The notes: generated by a model not told the origin, from the sequence alone. DNA of 64,000 bases from Solwaraspora sp. WMMD792 (GCF_029626105.1 NZ_JARUBH010000009.1:2728001-2792000), one strand, 5' to 3'; counted from the first letter of the stretch, positions 17,189 to 27,216 are shown. A program made the numbers and translations.

Positions 17189-18796
17189 GTGTCGGGAACA
17201 GCGGAAGCCATACGACCGGTCACGGCGGAGGCGGCGCGGCGGCGTACCTTCGCGGTGATCTCCCACCCGGACGCCGGCAAGTCCACCATCACCGAGGCCC
17301 TCGCGTTGCACGCTCGGGCGATCAACTCCGCTGGCGCCGTGCACGGCAAGGGCGACCGCCGTGGCGTGGTTTCCGACTGGATGGCTCTGGAGCAGCAGCG
17401 CGGCATCTCGATCACCTCGGCGGCGCTGCAGTTCACCTACCGCGACACGGTGGTGAACCTGCTCGACACGCCCGGGCACGCGGACTTCTCCGAGGACACC
17501 TACCGGGTGCTGACCGCGGTCGACTGCGCGGTGATGCTGCTCGACGCCGCCAAAGGACTGGAGCCGCAGACACTGAAGCTGTTCGAGGTGTGCCGCCACC
17601 GCCGGGTACCGGTGATCACCTTCATCAACAAGTGGGACCGACCCGGGCTGGAGCCACTCGAGCTGCTCGACGAGATCGAGCAACGGATCGGGTTGCGCTG
17701 CACCCCACTGACCTGGCCGGTCGGTGTCGCGGGGCAGTTCCACGGGGTGGCCGACCGGCGCACCGGCCGGATGGTCGCGTTCACCCGCACCCCGGGCGGG
17801 GCGAGCGCCGTCATCGAGGAAACCTTCACCGCCGACGAGGCCAGCCGACGGTACGGCGCCGACTGGACCCAGGCGGTCGAAGAGCTGGATCTGCTCGCCG
17901 CCACCGGCGCCGAACACGACCGGGCCGCGTTCGTCGCCGCGACCACCACGCCCGTGCTGTTCGGCGCCGCGGTCACCAACGCCGGCGTACGCCAGCTCCT
18001 CGACGTGCTGGTGGACACCGCCCCCGCGCCGACGGCCCGACCGGACACCACCGGCACCCCCCGCGAACTGGACGCGCCGTTCGCCGGATTCGTCTTCAAG
18101 ACCCAGGCCAACATGAACCCGGCCCACCGTGACCAGGTAGCGTTCGTGCGGGTCTGCTCCGGCCGGTTCGAACGCGGCATGGTCGTCACCCACGCCGGCA
18201 CCGGCCGCCCGTTCGCCACCAAGTACGCCCAGCAGGTCTTCGGCCGCGACCGGGACACCATCGACGAGGCGTACCCGGGCGACGTGGTCGGACTGGTCAA
18301 CGCCACCGCGCTGAGCATCGGCGACAGCCTCTACGCGCCTGGGCCGGCGGTGACATTCCCGCCGCTGCCGTCGTTCGCCCCCGAGCACTTCGTCGCCATC
18401 CGGGCCACCGACGCGTCGAAGTTCAAACGGTTCCGCCGCGGCATCGAACAACTCGACGGCGAAGGCGTGGTCCAGGTGCTGCGATCGGACCGCCGGGGCG
18501 AGCAGTCCCCGGTACTCGCCGCCGTCGGGCCGATGCAGTTCGAGGTCGCCACCCACCGGCTGGCGACCGAGTTCGGGGTACCGACCGCGGTCGACCATCT
18601 GCCGTACACCCTGGCCCGGCGCACCGACGCGGCGAGCGTGGCCGGGTTGAACGCGGCACCCGGGGTCGAGGTGATGACCCGGGTGCGTGACGGCGAACTG
18701 CTCGCCCTGTTCCCCGACAAGTGGCGGCTGTCCACCGTGCGCAACCGCGACCCCGACCTGGTGCTGGAGCCGTTGCTCGCCGACGCCGGGAGCTGA
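17189..18796 (+). CDS. prfC: Peptide chain release factor 3
   Basis: 535 residues from the GTG at 17189, with AAAGGAGAAGG upstream and the usual RF3 length. This GTPase removes RF1/RF2 from the ribosome after termination. G motifs are clear: SHPDAGKST (G1), RGISITSAALQF (switch I), DTPGHADF (G3) and NKWDRPG (G4). Domain II (FVFKTQANMNPAHRDQVAFV) and the C-terminal domain follow. It stands alone between the cell-wall enzymes and the NRPS region. A TAGAGT -10-like box lies near 17131. Cytoplasmic. Confidence 0.96.
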   Translation: MSGTAEAIRPVTAEAARRRTFAVISHPDAGKSTITEALALHARAINSAGAVHGKGDRRGVVSDWMALEQQRGISITSAALQFTYRDTVVNLLDTPGHADFSEDTYRVLTAVDCAVMLLDAAKGLEPQTLKLFEVCRHRRVPVITFINKWDRPGLEPLELLDEIEQRIGLRCTPLTWPVGVAGQFHGVADRRTGRMVAFTRTPGGASAVIEETFTADEASRRYGADWTQAVEELDLLAATGAEHDRAAFVAATTTPVLFGAAVTNAGVRQLLDVLVDTAPAPTARPDTTGTPRELDAPFAGFVFKTQANMNPAHRDQVAFVRVCSGRFERGMVVTHAGTGRPFATKYAQQVFGRDRDTIDEAYPGDVVGLVNATALSIGDSLYAPGPAVTFPPLPSFAPEHFVAIRATDASKFKRFRRGIEQLDGEGVVQVLRSDRRGEQSPVLAAVGPMQFEVATHRLATEFGVPTAVDHLPYTLARRTDAASVAGLNAAPGVEVMTRVRDGELLALFPDKWRLSTVRNRDPDLVLEPLLADAGS

Positions 18797-18810
18797 CCTC
18801 CCGTATCGCG

Positions 18811-19133
18811 TCAGGCGGCAGGCCGGGCCGGCGACCGCCGCGCGGTGACCAGGTACGTGCGAACCTCGGGGTAGGCCAGAGGCGCGGAGATGACCTCGCA
18901 CCCGAAGGCACGGGACTCCGGGACGGCGAGCGTCCGGGCCAGCCGGTCCGCCAGGTCCTGCACCTCCAGCACGATGGTGTCGATGCCGGCTCACTGCCGG
19001 TCATCGACGCCGGCCAGCACATCCAGCTCGGCGCCCTCTCGTACTGGAACTCGGCCTCGTGCGGGACCGGCGCGTGCAGTTCCAGGCCGTCACCGAGTAC
19101 GACGAGGTCCGAGGTCGTGGCGAATGGTTGCAT
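18811..19133 (-). pseudogene. Disrupted small gene of unknown family
   Basis: An ATG at 19133 has a good ribosome binding site (AAGGAG, 10 bp upstream) and begins MQPFATTSDLVVLGDGLELH. Around 19030 the coding pattern moves to another frame (EGAELDVLAGVDDRQ), meets a stop near 18990, then continues in that frame (IDTIVLEVQDLADRLARTLA) to a stop at 18811. A frameshift plus an internal stop suggests a decayed gene or sequencing errors. I do not recognise the family. The start overlaps the truncated end of the NRPS gene. Confidence 0.4.
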
Positions 19134-22100
19134 GGTCGGTCGCTCCTTCGATCGGATGAGGTGACGAGGGTCGTCGCCGGGGGTGTCCCGGCGTGCCGTC
19201 CGGCTCCTCGGCGATGGCCCGGTACGCCCGCTCGTCGAGTTGCCGGTAGGTCAGCGCGCCACCACTTCCGGTCAACGCGACGGCGTCCGGTCTCCGCCGC
19301 ACCTGCTCCCGGAACAGGTCCACCATCGGCGTCGGCGAGGTGGCGGTGGGTGTGCCGGCCCGGCCCAGCAGTCGCCGACGGTCGGCGGCGCGGGTCATCG
19401 GCAGCGCACCGACCGGGGTGTCCGGCGCGGTCCCGATCCCGTCCAGCAGCACCAGGTAGTGCTCCGCCAGCCGGGCGATCGTCGCCGGGCTGAACCGGGC
19501 ACGCGGGCAGTCGACCAGTCCGACGAGGCCGTCGCCGTCGCGGCCGACGACCAGGGACAGGTCGAACTTGGCGGTGCCGTCAACGGAACCGTCGACCCGA
19601 CCCTCGGTGGCGACCGAGACCAGCCCCGGTACCACGGACGGGTCAGCGACGGGTGAAGCAGGCAGGTTCTCGTACACGAAAGCAGCCTGGAACAGCGGAT
19701 TCAGGCCGGTGTCCCGGGCGGCGGCGGTCGCCGCGACGACGTCGGCGAACGGCACCTCGTGCGCGAACACCTGTGCGGTCAGTGACCGCAGTCGGCGGAT
19801 CAGCCCGGTCACGGTCGGACCGTCGGACAGGTCGCAGCGCAGCACCACGGTGTTGGCCAGGAAACCGACCGTGCCGGCCAACTCGGGACGGTCCCGGCCG
19901 CTGGTGACGGTGCCGATCACGATGTCGTCCTGCCCGGTGTGCCGGTGCAGCAGCACCGCCCAGGCCGCGAGCAGGACGACGTACGGCGTGGTGTCCAACT
20001 GCCGGGCCAGCGCCCGTAGCTGGTGCAGCAGCCGCGCCGGCACTCGGAAGTGCCATGTCGAGCCGCGCTGGTCGCGATCCCGGGCTGTGCCGTCGCCGTC
20101 CCAGGGTAGGTTCAGCGGGACCACGCCGGCCAGGTGCCGGCGCCACCAGTCGAGCCGGTTCCGGTACGGCGGCGCGGCCCGCCGGGCCTTCTCCCAGCGG
20201 ACGAAGTCCGGGTAGTCGACCGAGTCGACGTCGGACGGCGACGCGGCGGCGGGCCGGCCGCTCATCAGCGCGCCGTAGCTGTGTACCAGCTCGGCCAGGA
20301 GCAACCCGACGGACCAGCCGTCGGTGACCAGGTGATGCTGGGTGACGGCGATCAGATGCTCGTCGTCGGCGACGGTGACCACGGCGATCCGGGTAAGCGG
20401 TCCGGACGCCAGGTCGAACGGGGTGTGCTGCTGGCCGCGCAGCAGCTCGTCGGCCGCCGCGCCGGACCGGTCGGCGGTGGCGATCTCGACCAGGGACTCC
20501 TCGTCCGCCGAGCGGACCACCGCGACCGGTGCCGCCCCGGAGGTACGGAAGACGGTGCGGAGCGCGGCGTGCCGGCGCGCCAGTTCGTGGGCGGCGGCCG
20601 ACATGAGCGCCGGGTCCAGGCGGCCGCGCCAGCGCAACCGCACGTGTACGTGGTGCAGGGTGCTCGGTCCCACCATCTGCTCGACCAGCCAGAGCCGTTG
20701 CTGACCGCTGGACATGCCGGACTCGGCACCGGTGGACCCGGTCGGCACCATCGGCTCAACGGTGTCGGTGCGGCGCAGTACGCCGATGATCTCGTCCCGG
20801 TGGTCGACGAGCTGCCCTCGCAGATCGTCGGGCAACCCGCCGGTGGCCCGGTAGCTGAGCCGGTGCCGGACCAGGGCCGAGCCCAGCTCGGTCGGGCTCG
20901 CCGTGGCCCGGATCAGCTCGACCGGCACCGGGAAGCCGAGGACCGTGGTCAGCCGGTACCCGAGTTCGGTGAGCCCGATCGAGTCCAGACCCAGCGCCTG
21001 CGGCGACGTGTCGGCCGGCACCGCGTCGGCCGCCGGAAAGCCGAGCAGCGCGGCGGTCTCGGCCCGGATCGCGGCGACGACCGACCGCACCGAGTCGGCC
21101 CGGGACGTCCCGGGGCCTAGCAGGTTGGCCAGAGTGGCGGCCGCGGCGGGGTCCGTCGACGCCGGTGCGGCGGTGGTCGGTCGCGGCGCGGGCCACCGGT
21201 ACAGCTCGGCGAGCCCGCCGGCGAGCAGCAGTTCCCGGCTACGTTGGCGGCGTACCTTGCCGCTGGTCGTCTTGGCGAGCTTGCCGGGCCTGACCAGCGC
21301 CAGTTCGGCGACGGCCAGAGCGTGCTCGTCCCACACTGCCCGGATGATCGACGCGGCGACGCTGGCGAGGTCGCGGATCCCACCCCGGGCCAGCTCCGCG
21401 ACGATGCCGACCCCCTCGGCGCCGTCCCTGGGCACGGGGAACGCCGCAGCGCCGGCAGCCCGGACCGCCGGCTGGGCCTCGACGGTCACTTCGAGATCCT
21501 GTGGGTAGTGGTTCCGCCCGGCGATGATGATCACGTCTTTGCTCCGGCCGGCGACGTACAGGTCACCGTCGTGCAGGAAGCCGAGATCGCCGGTGCGCAG
21601 GAACGCACATCCCGGCTGGTCGGGCAGGGTGCCGGTGGCGGCCGCCGTGGCGGCGGCGTCATCCCAGTAGCCGGCCATCACGTTCGCGCCGGCCACCCAG
21701 ATCTCGCCGATCTGGCCGTCCGGGCACCGCGCCCCGGACTGCTCGTCGACGATGACGACCCGCTGCCCCGGATCCGCAGGCCCGCAGTTGACCACCACCG
21801 TCCGGCGGTGGTGGTGGTCGACACCCGGGTCGGGCACCGGCTCGGGTGGCGGCCGACCGGCGGCACCGTGCAGGTGCCGACCGGCGACGAACAGGGTCGC
21901 TTCGGCCAGCCCGTAGCCGAGGTAGAACACCGAGCGACGAAATCCGACCGGGGCGAAGATCTTGCTGAACCGTTCCAGGGTTCCGGCCCGCACTGGCTCG
22001 GCCCCGATGATCGCCACCTGCATCGTCGACAGGTCGAGGTCGGACAGGTCGGCATCGGATGCCCGGCGTACGCAGGATTCGTAGCCGAAGTTGGGCGCGG

Positions 22101-22887
22101 CCGTGTGGGTCGCCCGGTACCGGGTGGCGACCCGCAACCAGGACAGCGGGTCACGGAGGAAGGTCGTGGGCGGCATGAGCACGACCCGGGCACCGGCGGC
22201 GAGGGGCGCGAGAATGCCGCCGATCAACCCCATGTCGCGGAACACCGGCAGCCAACTCACCATGGTCGACCCGGAACGGATGGAGAACGCCCGGACGGTC
22301 ATCGCGAGGTTCACCGTCAGAGCACGGTGGCTGACGGTCACCCCCTTCGGCGTACTCGTCGAGCCCGACGTGTACTGGAGGAACGCGACGCTGTCGGCCT
22401 GGTGCCGCAGCCGGCCGGCGACGACCGCCGGCGGGTCCACGGCGACGTCGACCGGCTGCCACGGCACGCCGAGAAACGGTTTGCCGGGGAGCATCCCGAG
22501 CAGACGCGCGGTACCGCTGTCGGTGAGCACCCCCGACGCCGTGGCGTCGTCGACGATCGTCCGCAGTCGTGCCGCGCGACGCGAGTCACCGGGCACCGCG
22601 ACCGGCACCGCGATGATGCCCGCCCACAGGCAGGCCAGATAGGTCACGATGAAGTCCGGACCGCTCGGGAAGCTCAACAGGACCCGGCTGCCCACGGCGA
22701 AGGTCCGCGCCAGCCGACTCCCCAGTCCGGTCACCGCCAGGTCGAGCTCCCGGTAACTCAGCAGGGCGGACTCGTGGGTGCCGTCGGCCAGCATCACGAC
22801 GGCGGTACGGTCCGGCGTCCGCACCGCCCACCGGCGGACCGCGTCGACCACGGTCGTGACATCCGGCGCCCGGTCGGGCCTGGCCAT
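19090..22887 (-). CDS. FAAL-ACP-condensation NRPS, truncated in a second adenylation domain
   Basis: 1,265 residues. A fatty acyl-AMP ligase domain covers about 1-575 (FLQYTSGSTSTPKGVTVSH; TTSGKVRRQRSRELLL). A carrier domain follows with the phosphopantetheine Ser636 in LGLDSIGL. A condensation domain covers about 705-1135 with an intact HHxxxDG motif (HHLVTDG). The start of an adenylation domain follows (MVDLFREQVRRRPDAVALTG, about 1187-1212) and then breaks off into unrelated sequence. Such a protein would load a fatty acid and begin a lipopeptide, but no complete A, second PCP or thioesterase follows. The FAAL motif reads FRDMGLIGG where His is usual before DMG. Probably non-functional or partly functional. 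Confidence 0.85.
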   Translation of the reverse strand: MARPDRAPDVTTVVDAVRRWAVRTPDRTAVVMLADGTHESALLSYRELDLAVTGLGSRLARTFAVGSRVLLSFPSGPDFIVTYLACLWAGIIAVPVAVPGDSRRAARLRTIVDDATASGVLTDSGTARLLGMLPGKPFLGVPWQPVDVAVDPPAVVAGRLRHQADSVAFLQYTSGSTSTPKGVTVSHRALTVNLAMTVRAFSIRSGSTMVSWLPVFRDMGLIGGILAPLAAGARVVLMPPTTFLRDPLSWLRVATRYRATHTAAPNFGYESCVRRASDADLSDLDLSTMQVAIIGAEPVRAGTLERFSKIFAPVGFRRSVFYLGYGLAEATLFVAGRHLHGAAGRPPPEPVPDPGVDHHHRRTVVVNCGPADPGQRVVIVDEQSGARCPDGQIGEIWVAGANVMAGYWDDAAATAAATGTLPDQPGCAFLRTGDLGFLHDGDLYVAGRSKDVIIIAGRNHYPQDLEVTVEAQPAVRAAGAAAFPVPRDGAEGVGIVAELARGGIRDLASVAASIIRAVWDEHALAVAELALVRPGKLAKTTSGKVRRQRSRELLLAGGLAELYRWPAPRPTTAAPASTDPAAAATLANLLGPGTSRADSVRSVVAAIRAETAALLGFPAADAVPADTSPQALGLDSIGLTELGYRLTTVLGFPVPVELIRATASPTELGSALVRHRLSYRATGGLPDDLRGQLVDHRDEIIGVLRRTDTVEPMVPTGSTGAESGMSSGQQRLWLVEQMVGPSTLHHVHVRLRWRGRLDPALMSAAAHELARRHAALRTVFRTSGAAPVAVVRSADEESLVEIATADRSGAAADELLRGQQHTPFDLASGPLTRIAVVTVADDEHLIAVTQHHLVTDGWSVGLLLAELVHSYGALMSGRPAAASPSDVDSVDYPDFVRWEKARRAAPPYRNRLDWWRRHLAGVVPLNLPWDGDGTARDRDQRGSTWHFRVPARLLHQLRALARQLDTTPYVVLLAAWAVLLHRHTGQDDIVIGTVTSGRDRPELAGTVGFLANTVVLRCDLSDGPTVTGLIRRLRSLTAQVFAHEVPFADVVAATAAARDTGLNPLFQAAFVYENLPASPVADPSVVPGLVSVATEGRVDGSVDGTAKFDLSLVVGRDGDGLVGLVDCPRARFSPATIARLAEHYLVLLDGIGTAPDTPVGALPMTRAADRRRLLGRAGTPTATSPTPMVDLFREQVRRRPDAVALTGSGGALTYRQLDERAYRAIAEEPDGTPGHPRRRPSSPHPIEGATDHATIRHDLGPRRTR

Positions 22888-22980
22888 CTCCGCCGCCTCC
22901 CACGGGTCTGCACCCCGACCGGCCCGGGGCGCTGGCCGGGTCAGTCAAGCAGCGGGCCGCCCGGGGCGACCAGGAGGATC

Positions 22981-23003
22981 GACCGGAAAAAATGTTTCCG
23001 GTC
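22981..23003. promoter_or_regulatory. 9-bp inverted repeat upstream of the NRPS gene
   Basis: GACCGGAAA and TTTCCGGTC (22981-22989, 22995-23003) form a perfect inverted repeat around a 5-nt centre. It lies 94 bp before the NRPS start and 34 bp after the regulator's stop. It could be an operator for the NRPS gene or a terminator for the regulator, where the leftward transcript has six U in the loop region. Confidence 0.4.
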
Positions 23004-23036
23004 GGCTGCCGCCGTGGTCGACCTGGGGTGCCCGGC

Positions 23037-25349
23037 TCACCCGGACGTGCCGGGACGCCCGGACGTGCCGGCGCCGGGTGGATGATCAATGCTCCGCAGC
23101 AGGGTGCGGAGCTCGAAGGCATCCCGGTGGCCAAGGTCGTCGAGAGTGTCGAGCGCCGCCCGCCAGGCGGCCTGAGCCGGCCCGACGTCACCGGCCGCCA
23201 GGTGAGCGTGCCCGAGATGGGTCAGCGTCGCCGCCTCGAAGAACCGGTTGCCCGAGGCCCGGTACAGCCGCAGGGCCCGCTGGTAGCAGTCGACCGCATC
23301 GCTGTGCCGGCCGAGGCGGTGGTTGGCGAATCCGATGCTGTCCCAGGTATCGGCTGCCCCGTCCGGATCGTCGAGCTCCTCGAACAGGATCAATGCCTCG
23401 ACGCAGTGCAGTCGGGTCTGCTCCGGTTCGCCGAGCAGCGCGTGGTACCAGCCGACCGCGTTGTGGGCGCGGGCCTGCAACCAGGGGTCGGCGGCCTCGC
23501 GGGCCAGTCGCAGCGCCACCAGGACCTGTCCCAGTGCCTGATCGGGCAGCTGCTGCCGTTCGAGGGCGTACGCACTGGTCAACGCGACTCGGGCCTGGCC
23601 CGCGCGGTCGCCGATCCCGGCGTAGCACCGGTCGGCCCGGCGCAGGTGGTGGTGGGCCTCGTCGAACCGGTCGAGGTTGGCCGCCGCCTCACCGATGTGG
23701 TGATCGCTGCGCGCCTGCATGGGCAGGTCCCCCATCCGACGTGCCGCCCGCAGCGCGGTGAGGTGGACCGCCGACATCTCCGGCCAGCGGCCCTGCCGGT
23801 GCAGGTAGGTGCGCAGGTTCGCGGCCAGGCGCCAGACGTACCCGTCGAGCCCGAGCTCGGCGGCGATCCGGATGGCGCCGAGGACCGTCTCGAACTCGGC
23901 GTCGAACCAGCGCATCGCGGGATCGCTGTCGGAAAACCCGGTGCACACGGCGCCGGGCACCGGCGGCGGCAGGGCCAGCCGGTCCCGGTGTACGCCGAGC
24001 GCCCGGTCCGCCGTCGCACTCGTGTGCAGGCAGTGGTCCAGCAGTCGACGCAGCGCGGCCCGGCGGTCTACTGCGGAGTCGACCTGGCCGACCAACTCGG
24101 TGGCGTAGCTGCGCCAGAGATCGTGCAGGCCGTAGCGGCCGGGAGCCGGTTCGGTCACCAGGTGCGCGTCGGCGAGCTCCGCCAGTAGCGGCTCGACGTC
24201 GCGGACGGTGGTCCCGACCAGGCTGGCGGCGGCTGGCGCGGCGAAGTCCAGACCGGGATGCAGGCCGAGCAGCCGGAAAAGGCGGGCGGCGGTGGGGCGC
24301 AGCTGCCGGTACGACCAGGAGAGCACGGTCCGCACGTCGATGGCCGCCTCGGTGCCGTGCAGCGCGTCGAGCCGGTTCTCCGCGCGGTCCATCTGGCCGA
24401 CGAGCCCAGCCAGGGAGAACGTGGGATTGATCGCCGCCCGGGCGGCGACCACGGCCAGCGCCAGCGGCAACCGGCCGCTCCGCGCGACAAGGGCGTCCAC
24501 GGCCACCGGCTCGGTCGAGATCCGCCGTGGACCGAGCCGGCGGACCAGCAGTTGTCGGGACTCCTCGACGGTGAGCAGGTCGAGACTCAGCGGGACGGCA
24601 CCGTCGGCGGCGACCAGGCCGGCCAACTGCCGGCGGCTGGTCACCAGGGTCAGACAGCCTGCGGTTCCGGCGATCAGCGGCCGGACCTGTGCTGCGTCGA
24701 CGGCGTTGTCGACAACCACCAGAACCCGCTGATCGGCCAGCAGGCGGCGGTACAGGGAGGTGCGGCCGGGCAGGTCCGGGGGCAGTTCGCCGGTCGGTAC
24801 CCCGAGTGCGCCGAGCAGGTTCCGCAGCGCCTCGGCGGGGCTGACCGCCGACCCGGCCGGGTCGAAGCCGCGAAGGTTGACGTACAGACGCCCGTCGGGA
24901 AAGTGGCCGGCCACGGTCCGTCCCCAGTGCACCGCCAGGGTGGTCTTGCCGACACCGGCGGTCCCCGACACGACGACGGTGGCCCCCGCCTGACGGTCCA
25001 ACAGACCGTTCAGCCGCTCCAGCTCCGCGTGGCGGCCGACGAAGTCCGCCACGACCGGCAGCAGGTCGGGCATTGCACCGGCCGATCGCCCGGCTGCGGG
25101 TGGCGCGGTGCTACGCGGTGCCGGTGCCGGCAGCCGCCACGACGCGGCGGACGCGTAGAACCGCTCCCGGTCGGTTCCGGACAGGCCGAACACGTCGGCG
25201 AGCAGACCGACGGTGATCCGGCGCGGCGATGGGCTCCGCCCGCTCTCGATCGCCCGGATCGTGCGCGAGCTGATCCCGGTACGCTCCGCCAACTCCTCCT
25301 GGGTCAGCCCCGCCTCCTGGCGGTAGGCACGCGTCAACTCGCCGATCAC
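23037..25349 (-). CDS. XRE / NB-ARC / TPR transcriptional regulator
   Basis: 770 residues from the GTG at 25349, chosen for GGAGGAG 5 bp upstream. An XRE helix-turn-helix at 1-60 (AGLTQEELAERTGISSRTIR) precedes an NB-ARC NTPase (Walker A VSGTAGVGKTTLAVHWG near residue 125; VLVVVDNAVDAAQVRPL as Walker B). TPR repeats follow from about 450 to the end (HLRRADRCYAGIGDRAGQAR). AfsR/SARP-like and STAND regulators of this shape often control secondary metabolism, so it probably regulates the adjacent NRPS gene, 149 bp downstream on the same strand. Confidence 0.87.
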   Translation of the reverse strand: MIGELTRAYRQEAGLTQEELAERTGISSRTIRAIESGRSPSPRRITVGLLADVFGLSGTDRERFYASAASWRLPAPAPRSTAPPAAGRSAGAMPDLLPVVADFVGRHAELERLNGLLDRQAGATVVVSGTAGVGKTTLAVHWGRTVAGHFPDGRLYVNLRGFDPAGSAVSPAEALRNLLGALGVPTGELPPDLPGRTSLYRRLLADQRVLVVVDNAVDAAQVRPLIAGTAGCLTLVTSRRQLAGLVAADGAVPLSLDLLTVEESRQLLVRRLGPRRISTEPVAVDALVARSGRLPLALAVVAARAAINPTFSLAGLVGQMDRAENRLDALHGTEAAIDVRTVLSWSYRQLRPTAARLFRLLGLHPGLDFAAPAAASLVGTTVRDVEPLLAELADAHLVTEPAPGRYGLHDLWRSYATELVGQVDSAVDRRAALRRLLDHCLHTSATADRALGVHRDRLALPPPVPGAVCTGFSDSDPAMRWFDAEFETVLGAIRIAAELGLDGYVWRLAANLRTYLHRQGRWPEMSAVHLTALRAARRMGDLPMQARSDHHIGEAAANLDRFDEAHHHLRRADRCYAGIGDRAGQARVALTSAYALERQQLPDQALGQVLVALRLAREAADPWLQARAHNAVGWYHALLGEPEQTRLHCVEALILFEELDDPDGAADTWDSIGFANHRLGRHSDAVDCYQRALRLYRASGNRFFEAATLTHLGHAHLAAGDVGPAQAAWRAALDTLDDLGHRDAFELRTLLRSIDHPPGAGTSGRPGTSG

Positions 25350-25741
25350 CAGAACTCCTCCAGCCAGGCCCGTCGTCGCCTCGGCGGAGGCGACGACGAA
25401 GGCCGGCCGGTGGCCGGGCGACGGCCGGCGGAGGATCGTGTGGACCACCGCTGGGGGTGGTGTTTCACCTGGTCCAGCCGCGGAGAGGATGGCATCGACG
25501 ACGTCGAACTCCTACCGACGACCGCCAGTATTGGACCGTCGAGATTGGCCTGTCAACGTCTTCCGGAAATGTCCCGGAGACTTCCGGACGCTGTGGGCCC
25601 CACCCCGTACCGCTGGTATAGGCTGGTCACCGCCAGTCGGTGGGTGCGAACGAGTCGGGTGTGAAGAACCGGGGTGGGTGCCACCGCGCCGCTGGCGATC
25701 GGGCTGATCGAGCAGGTTCCGGAAGTCTCGCGGACCGCCGC
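25350..25741. other. Intergenic stretch without a gene
   Basis: No convincing coding region. A -10-like TATAGGCT occurs near 25617. It lies between the start of the regulator and the 3' end of a glycosyltransferase gene, both leftward, so it should hold the regulator's promoter; nothing stronger is visible. Confidence 0.4.
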
Positions 25742-27004
25742 TCAGCCCGTGCTCGGGGGGCGCGGCCGCGTCCGACAGCCGTCCACCATGGTCCGCAGCG
25801 TCTGCTCGACCCGCTCAGCACCGACCGCGACCGAGAATACCCGGTCGTAATAGGACCGACCAGCCTGCCCGAGCAGCTCGAGCTTCTCGCGGCCCAGGTC
25901 GCACGCTTCGCGCAGGGCGGTTCCGATCGAGTCCGGATCCCCCGCCCGGGCGACGAAGCCGGCGCCGCTGTCCTGGGCGACCGTCGCGGCGTCGCCCTCG
26001 GCCGCGACGAGCAGTGCCCGACCTGCCGCAAGGATCGCCTGCACCTTGCTCGGCATCGTGTACGCCGACATCCCACCGGGGCGCAGGCTCACGTAGTGCA
26101 CGTCGCCAGCGGCCATCAGTGCGGGCATCCGGTCGCGGGGCAGCCGGCCGAGAAACCGGATGTTGGAGGCACCTGCCCGCGCCGCCCGGGCACGCAGCCG
26201 GTCCTCGGTGGTGCCCGACCCGGCGATGAGACAGACCAGCCTCGGATCGTCGACCCGGGCACACGCGTCGATCAGCGGGTCGAGACCCTGTGCCTCACCG
26301 AGCGCCCCGGCGTAGGACAGCACCACCTGATCGGGACGGATCCCGAGCTCGGCGCGCAGATCCCGATGGCGAACCGGCGTCGCCTCGTCGGCCCACATCG
26401 GAATGTAGACCAGCTTCTCCGGCGGTACGCCCCGCCCGGCGAGCAGCCCGCCCGCGCCGGGCGAGACGTAGGCCACCCGATCCGCGCTGCGGTACATCGC
26501 CTCGCACCAACCGGCCATCCCCCGCGCGAGGCTCCGTGACAATGGACCGCCACCGAGGAATCCGCTGGCCACCGCGCTGTCCGGCCAGATGTCCAGAACG
26601 TGCAGCAGGACCGGTACCCGGTGTATGTGCCGGGCGTACCACATCGGCATCGCCACCGAGATCGGCGAGTTGCCGACCCAGAGTGCGTCGAGTCCACGCA
26701 GTGCGTCGACGCCGGAGATCAGCGCCGAGCCAGCGAACGAGCCGTAGTTGACCAGTCGCCGTGCGGCGGACCGGTCATGGCTGGGATAGAGCGCCACCCG
26801 ACGGATCCGCACGTCGCCGTCCATCTCGTCGACCCGGCGCGCCATCCGGTAGCCGGGTGTGAGCCGACCGGTCGGATAGTTCGGGAAGCCGGTGACCACC
26901 CGTACCTCATGTCCCCGTCGAGCGAGGGCGTGAGCGAGCCGGCCAGGCAGCGCGGCCGGCCCCGGCTCGGGATCGAACCACTGGGTGAGCAGACCGATCA
27001 GCAT
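25742..27004 (-). CDS. Glycosyltransferase family 4 (WbuB-like)
   Basis: 420 residues. The N-terminus (LLTQWFDPEPGPAALPGRLA, then VVTGFPNYPTGRLTPGY) matches WbuB-type GT4 enzymes, which occur beside fnlABC genes in some O-antigen clusters and are proposed to move L-FucNAc. The C-terminal half has the retaining GT-B pattern (VLSYAGALGEAQGLDPLI; SKVQAILAAGRALLVAAEGD). It would add a sugar to the lipid-linked repeat unit on the cytoplasmic side of the membrane. It is divergent from the FnlA-like gene across an AT-rich promoter, supporting a shared role. The L-FucNAc specificity is inferred from context. Confidence 0.85.
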   Translation of the reverse strand: MLIGLLTQWFDPEPGPAALPGRLAHALARRGHEVRVVTGFPNYPTGRLTPGYRMARRVDEMDGDVRIRRVALYPSHDRSAARRLVNYGSFAGSALISGVDALRGLDALWVGNSPISVAMPMWYARHIHRVPVLLHVLDIWPDSAVASGFLGGGPLSRSLARGMAGWCEAMYRSADRVAYVSPGAGGLLAGRGVPPEKLVYIPMWADEATPVRHRDLRAELGIRPDQVVLSYAGALGEAQGLDPLIDACARVDDPRLVCLIAGSGTTEDRLRARAARAGASNIRFLGRLPRDRMPALMAAGDVHYVSLRPGGMSAYTMPSKVQAILAAGRALLVAAEGDAATVAQDSGAGFVARAGDPDSIGTALREACDLGREKLELLGQAGRSYYDRVFSVAVGAERVEQTLRTMVDGCRTRPRPPSTG

Positions 27005-27216
27005 GCATTACAACTACCAGCCATTAAGGAGTGTTTTGCCCTTTTTACAGTTAATGCTGACCCGGCCCCGCGATCGCGGGCCGCCCGGCTCATCCGAGCC
27101 TTCCTCACCTTGCCGGAAATGACCTCTACGCCAGTTATGTAGCTATATCGTCACGTGCGACGACCTCCACCGTCCCCCCAGGGTGGCCCGACGGGAGAAG
27201 CAAGACAGGGGCAGAT
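27005..27216. promoter_or_regulatory. AT-rich divergent promoter of the exopolysaccharide cluster
   Basis: A 212-bp gap between divergent glycosyltransferase and FnlA-like genes. Two AT-rich patches (about 27005-27055 and 27115-27155, including GTTATGTAGCTATATCG) stand out against the GC-rich background and probably carry the two promoters. Exact -35/-10 pairs are not certain. Confidence 0.45.

Noticed and set aside
21244-23085. Open frame of 613 codons opposite the NRPS gene
   Set aside because: Low-complexity composition and no motifs, while the minus strand has FAAL, ACP and condensation motifs.
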